Made by a program: the position numbers and the translations under genes. A stretch of DNA of 64,000 nt from Delphinus delphis (Eukaryota > Chordata > Mammalia > Artiodactyla > Delphinidae). The stretch's first letter is position 1. Every line of letters starts with the position of its first letter. Positions 62,201 through 64,000 of the stretch are shown here, one piece after another. The DNA lies in NCBI RefSeq assembly GCF_949987515.2, contig NC_082697.1, forward strand, positions 23,505,730-23,569,729, in the 5' to 3' direction. Under the pieces are notes generated by a model, which saw only the letters and a list, made by a program, of their open reading frames with translations, ran no database searches and was not told the DNA's origin.

Positions 62201-63627
62201 GGGTTTGAAAACGTATTTCCCCATTCACCAACTGTGGGACCTTAGTAGGTTACTTACTGTTTCTCTACACCTCAGTTTACCTATCTGTAAAATGGGGATG
62301 ATAATAACATATACATATTATACAGTATGTGGAAAACACTTGACATGGGCCTTAGAATATTAACATACTAATTCTAATCTATTATAATCTAAAATAGAAT
62401 TGAATCGAATCCTCTGTCCCTCTTTCCTCCAGAGTCCTACTGCATTTTCTTCGTACTTCTGCTGCGTCCTTCAGTACAGTCTGCCTTGCGACAGGGTGAC
62501 TTATGTATACATCTGTCTCCCCGACTCGACTCTGGACTTCCAAAGGGCAGAGACTGTGTCTTTTTTAAATGTTCAAACACGTGCATCATGTTCCATTAGA
62601 GTCGGAAGGGACTTTAGAAGTCACCTAATCCAGTCCCTCATCTGACAGATGAGGAGACTGAGGGTGAATGATGCGCCCCTCATCACATGGCCAGTGGTTG
62701 AACTACAGTCTGAGCCCTGGCACTGCTGCCTACCAGCTATGCCATCTGAGCCTCCAACTCTTCATCTTAAAAAAGGGCATAATGATGTGCAGTTGCCTAC
62801 TTACTAAGCAGTTGCCTTGCAAGTAAGTACTGATGAAGAACCCTTGCAACCTGAGGAGTATTGTTACGGGTACTGCAGACGGGATGCTAGAGCAATTACG
62901 GGGCCTATTATTCACTTGTGAGGTTGACATAAGGGAGAGAGTCTGTCATGTTTTCCCACAGCATGGCCTTTGAAGCCCTCATCAGTCAGACCAGAGCCTA
63001 CCACTTTCAGCTTTAAGCCTTTTAACCTTTTCCTCCAGCCTCTGATCCATTACTTTACCGTCTTATTCATGGCCTAGACTTTCCTCCTAACTCAGTCCAA
63101 TTAGACCATTTACTAAGTGATCTGACCCATCTCCCTGGCCCTGGCCCTGATGGATCAACTGTTGAATATTATCAGAGACCACAGTTCCCACCCTCTTAGG
63201 GTCTTAGTTCTTGGACAAGAAGCTCTAGAAACCAGGAAACTCAACTGTGGTATCCTCCAAGCTCTTCCTCAGGGCTTCTTTCCCTGACAGCCAAGTAACC
63301 CCCTGTCCCCTCATGACCTTACCATCGTGGTTGGCATTTCCTAACGTCCATGGCTCGTCTGAATCAAAGTGAGTGTCTCCACCAATCCCTGGGCCAGGGA
63401 AGTAGGCATGAGCCAGGAATCCCCCTTCGCCATCAAACGGGGAGCTGTCTCCATGGAAGCCAGAAGCAAAGAAGATCATGATGTCGGCCTCCTTCCGGTC
63501 ACTTTTGATTTCATGGTAGGGCACCTCTTCAAAGGTCAGCGGGGTCACCTTCTGCCACACATCGAAAGCCTGGCGAATAGCTTTCCGCGTGTCTAACTCA
63601 CCCACCTTTGGGGTGTAGTTGTGAATG
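46905..63627 (-). CDS. MMP24: MMP24 (MT5-MMP), exons 4-9, C-terminal three quarters
   Basis: Membrane-type 5 matrix metalloproteinase, a type I transmembrane zinc endopeptidase prominent in the nervous system, known to cleave N-cadherin and APP. Exons 63323-63627, 55749-55910, 53238-53452, 50728-50866, 49051-49317 and 46905-47242 join on the minus strand to the last 474 residues (human numbering about 172-645). The catalytic domain has the zinc motif [11 protein letters not shown] (catalytic Glu near 283) and the Met-turn SAIMAP. A Pro-rich linker follows, then the hemopexin-like domain from [10 protein letters not shown] to DWMGC, whose end cysteines pair in the family. Next come the furin-type shedding site RRKERR, a transmembrane helix (about [18 protein letters not shown]) and a short tail ending EWV, a PDZ ligand. 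Phases agree at every junction. Signal peptide, cysteine switch and pro-domain (exons 1-3) lie right of the window. Confidence 0.97.
47243..49050. other. MMP24: MMP24 intron 8
   Basis: No exon is seen. It contains an L2 fragment (about 48165-48390). Two ATTGGC elements 35 bases apart lie near 48001-48040, resembling inverted CCAAT boxes. Confidence 0.75.
48165..48390. repeat. L2 relic
   Basis: Phrases gagagcccttcctgacgac, tagactgggagccaggga and ggagtaaatgaatgacacc fit an L2 3' end. Confidence 0.55.
49051..49317 (-). CDS. MMP24: MMP24 exon 8, hemopexin blades
   Basis: From [17 protein letters not shown] to GAFISKEG, ending in a split T|AT tyrosine codon. The donor is gtacgt and the acceptor ccacag. 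Typical repeated hemopexin motifs ([23 protein letters not shown]) are visible. Confidence 0.96.
49318..50727. other. MMP24: MMP24 intron 7
   Basis: No exon is seen. The stretch near 50200-50330 looks like L2. The remainder shows nothing I can name. Confidence 0.75.
50728..50866 (-). CDS. MMP24: MMP24 exon 7, hemopexin blade
   Basis: From [17 protein letters not shown] to ADGRFVFFK plus the first base of glycine. The acceptor is ccccag and the donor gtaacg. Confidence 0.96.
50867..53237. other. MMP24: MMP24 intron 6
   Basis: Contains one long CHR-type SINE (51721-52051). No exon is seen. Confidence 0.8.
51721..52051 (+). mobile_element. long CHR-family SINE
   Basis: Same long subtype as the copy at 5296-5641, here forward, with several actactgagcc units and an A-tail. 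The flanks share ggtaca. Confidence 0.87.
53238..53452 (-). CDS. MMP24: MMP24 exon 6, hinge and start of hemopexin domain
   Basis: Pro/Arg-rich hinge ([24 protein letters not shown]) followed by [21 protein letters not shown], which opens hemopexin blade 1. The acceptor is ctccag and the donor gtagga; the end is in phase 0. Confidence 0.96.
53855..54000. mobile_element. MER5-type DNA transposon relic
   Basis: Contains the typical phrases tctggggtggggcctta and cacactttgagtagcaa. Confidence 0.65.
54188..54237. repeat. (TCTG)n/(TC)n simple repeat
   Basis: Short TCTG units grade into TC units. Confidence 0.85.
54248..54659. mobile_element. MER5-type DNA transposon relic, split by a SINE
   Basis: Inverted ends cagtgcgtctcaacttgg and ccaagttgagaatcacta fit the hAT-Charlie MER5 terminal repeats. 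The internal phrase aggatcacctggggaactt is typical. Confidence 0.75.
54378..54592 (-). mobile_element. CHR SINE inserted in a MER5 element
   Basis: Reverse full-length copy. The flanks repeat cagtatttttt, and sequence on both sides belongs to one older MER5-like element. Confidence 0.92.
54735..54905. mobile_element. short palindromic DNA element, copy 2
   Basis: Contains tagccacgtgtggctattg and tagtggctaccatattg in the same layout as the copy at 11300-11500. Confidence 0.55.
55749..55910 (-). CDS. MMP24: MMP24 exon 5, zinc-binding motif
   Basis: 54 codons' worth of sequence carrying [16 protein letters not shown], the three zinc-binding histidines and catalytic glutamate, and the Met-turn. 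It ends at QKIYG. The acceptor is ccacag and the donor gtgtgt. Confidence 0.96.
58790..59085. repeat. L2 relic
   Basis: Phrases tacctggaataaccttact, cagggagccttcctcgattt and aggactatgagctccttgag fit an L2 3' end. Confidence 0.6.
59205..59465 (+). repeat. inverted repeat pair, copy A
   Basis: About 260 bases matching the reverse complement of 60796-61098 at roughly 88% by eye, from taatgtcttctttgga to gctttcttctctgttct. It includes a MIR-like core (attgagcacctg, ttaatttccacataaactca) plus non-MIR sequence on both sides. This copy has no pyrimidine insertion. Confidence 0.85.
60125..60380 (+). mobile_element. L1 3' end, cetartiodactyl type
   Basis: Phrases gaaagacaaatatcatatga, aaacttatggttaccatg and atataaaatagataactaat are typical of ruminant and cetacean L1 tails. 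It is truncated, and the following sequence to about 60790 looks like an older L1 tail. Confidence 0.7.
60796..61098 (-). repeat. inverted repeat pair, copy B, with inserted pyrimidine tract
   Basis: Reverse-complement partner of 59205-59465. It is interrupted by a 27-base T-rich tract at 61040-61066. That tract is flanked by the direct repeat aaagtcctgactct at 61026-61039 and 61067-61080; copy A has only one copy of that 14-mer. Confidence 0.85.
61955..62150. mobile_element. MER5-like relic
   Basis: Starts agtgtttctcaaggtaatgg and ends near ttggagagcca, a decayed hAT-type short element. Confidence 0.5.
62155..62345 (+). repeat. MIR relic
   Basis: Forward MIR: gtatgggctctggaatcat, ctcagtttacctatctgtaa and aatggggatgataataaca. 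Confidence 0.7.
63323..63627 (-). CDS. MMP24: MMP24 exon 4
   Basis: First part of the catalytic domain, from [15 protein letters not shown] to LGNANHD, with the MT-loop segment [15 protein letters not shown] and the metal-site run [18 protein letters not shown]. It begins with the last base of a split serine codon and ends with the first base of a glycine codon at donor gtaagg. Confidence 0.96.
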
Positions 63628-64000
63628 CTGGTGAGAGAGGGGAGGATTGATAGGGAGGAACAGACCAAGAATCAGAGACCAGCAGAGCTAAAAGGAACAC
63701 CAGAGGCCATGTGGGCCTAGAATTCTGCTGAGGTACCTCAGGGGTTGATGAAGAGGTTGGGTGGGCAGGGCTCTGGGTCCCCACCCCTGCCTTTTTACTT
63801 AGTGTTTTTATATTTGATCTCTGAAAAAGCTTGTGTTGAATTTGTAGAAAAAAGATTAAGTTGTGCATGGCATTTCCTAAATTTTAAGTTTTTCTCCCAA
63901 TACATAAAAATGTACATTTATAAAATTTATAAAAACACTTAAACAGGGACTTTCCTGGTGGTGCAGTGGTTAAGACTCCATGCTTCCAATGCAGGGTGCC
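63628..64000. other. MMP24: MMP24 intron 3 (partial)
   Basis: Begins with a good acceptor for exon 4 (ctcaccag on the minus strand). The window ends inside the intron, within a SINE. Confidence 0.85.
63946..64000 (+). mobile_element. tRNA-derived SINE, cut by window end
   Basis: Begins gggactttcctggtggtgca and runs off the right edge. Confidence 0.85.

Larger units (their letters stand above)
55911..63322. other. MMP24: MMP24 intron 4
   Basis: The largest gap in the gene. It contains L2 (about 58790-59085), an L1 3' end (60125-60380), MER5 (61955-62150), MIR (62155-62345) and an inverted pair of 260-base copies (59205-59465 and 60796-61098). No exon is seen. Confidence 0.8.

Overview
The window is mammalian nuclear DNA, almost certainly from a cetacean (whale, dolphin or porpoise). 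It carries many near-identical tRNA-derived SINEs of the cetacean CHR type, each beginning ggcttccctggtgg and ending in an A-run. It also carries a cetartiodactyl-type L1 3' end and ancient mammalian repeats (MIR, L2, MER5, Tigger). The genes have introns, GT-AG splice sites and CpG-rich promoters. Gene order matches the human chromosome 20q11.22 block, read here on the strand opposite to the human reference.

Layout: (1) 1-18500 is the 3' part of UQCC1 (+), with its last three coding exons at 8676-8753, 14919-15032 and 17903-18037; the rest is intron. (2) 18500-28960 is an intergenic stretch of SINEs, L2/MIR, a Tigger relic and an L1 3' end, with no gene I can support. (3) 29032-34113 is FAM83C (+), four exons, complete, 734 codons. 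(4) 36360-42850 is EIF6 (+), complete, 245 codons in six coding exons; the last carries only three codons and the stop. (5) 43500-43868 is MMP24OS (+), a 72-residue Gln/Pro-rich microprotein behind its own CpG promoter. (6) 44590-63627 is MMP24 (-), the 3' UTR and exons 4-9 of MT5-MMP; exons 1-3 lie beyond the right edge.

The genes are a conserved neighbourhood, not a pathway: UQCC1 is a mitochondrial complex III assembly factor, FAM83C a CK1-anchoring protein, EIF6 a 60S ribosome anti-association factor and MMP24 a membrane-tethered metalloproteinase. MMP24OS is transcribed toward MMP24 and probably runs antisense to it. Every coding exon seen is open, in phase and bounded by GT-AG.

I found no unknown multi-gene system. 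The most unusual structure is a pair of about 260-bp inverted copies in MMP24 intron 4 (59205-59465 and 60796-61098). One copy was later split by a bare pyrimidine-tract insertion with a 14-bp target-site duplication, and the other copy preserves the empty site. Other points of interest are a MARCKS-like myristoylation signal on MMP24OS, the repeated GHSxLDL motif in FAM83C, and the tiny EIF6 last exon with an alternative read-through tail. Repeat family names are from recognition by eye, with approximate ends.
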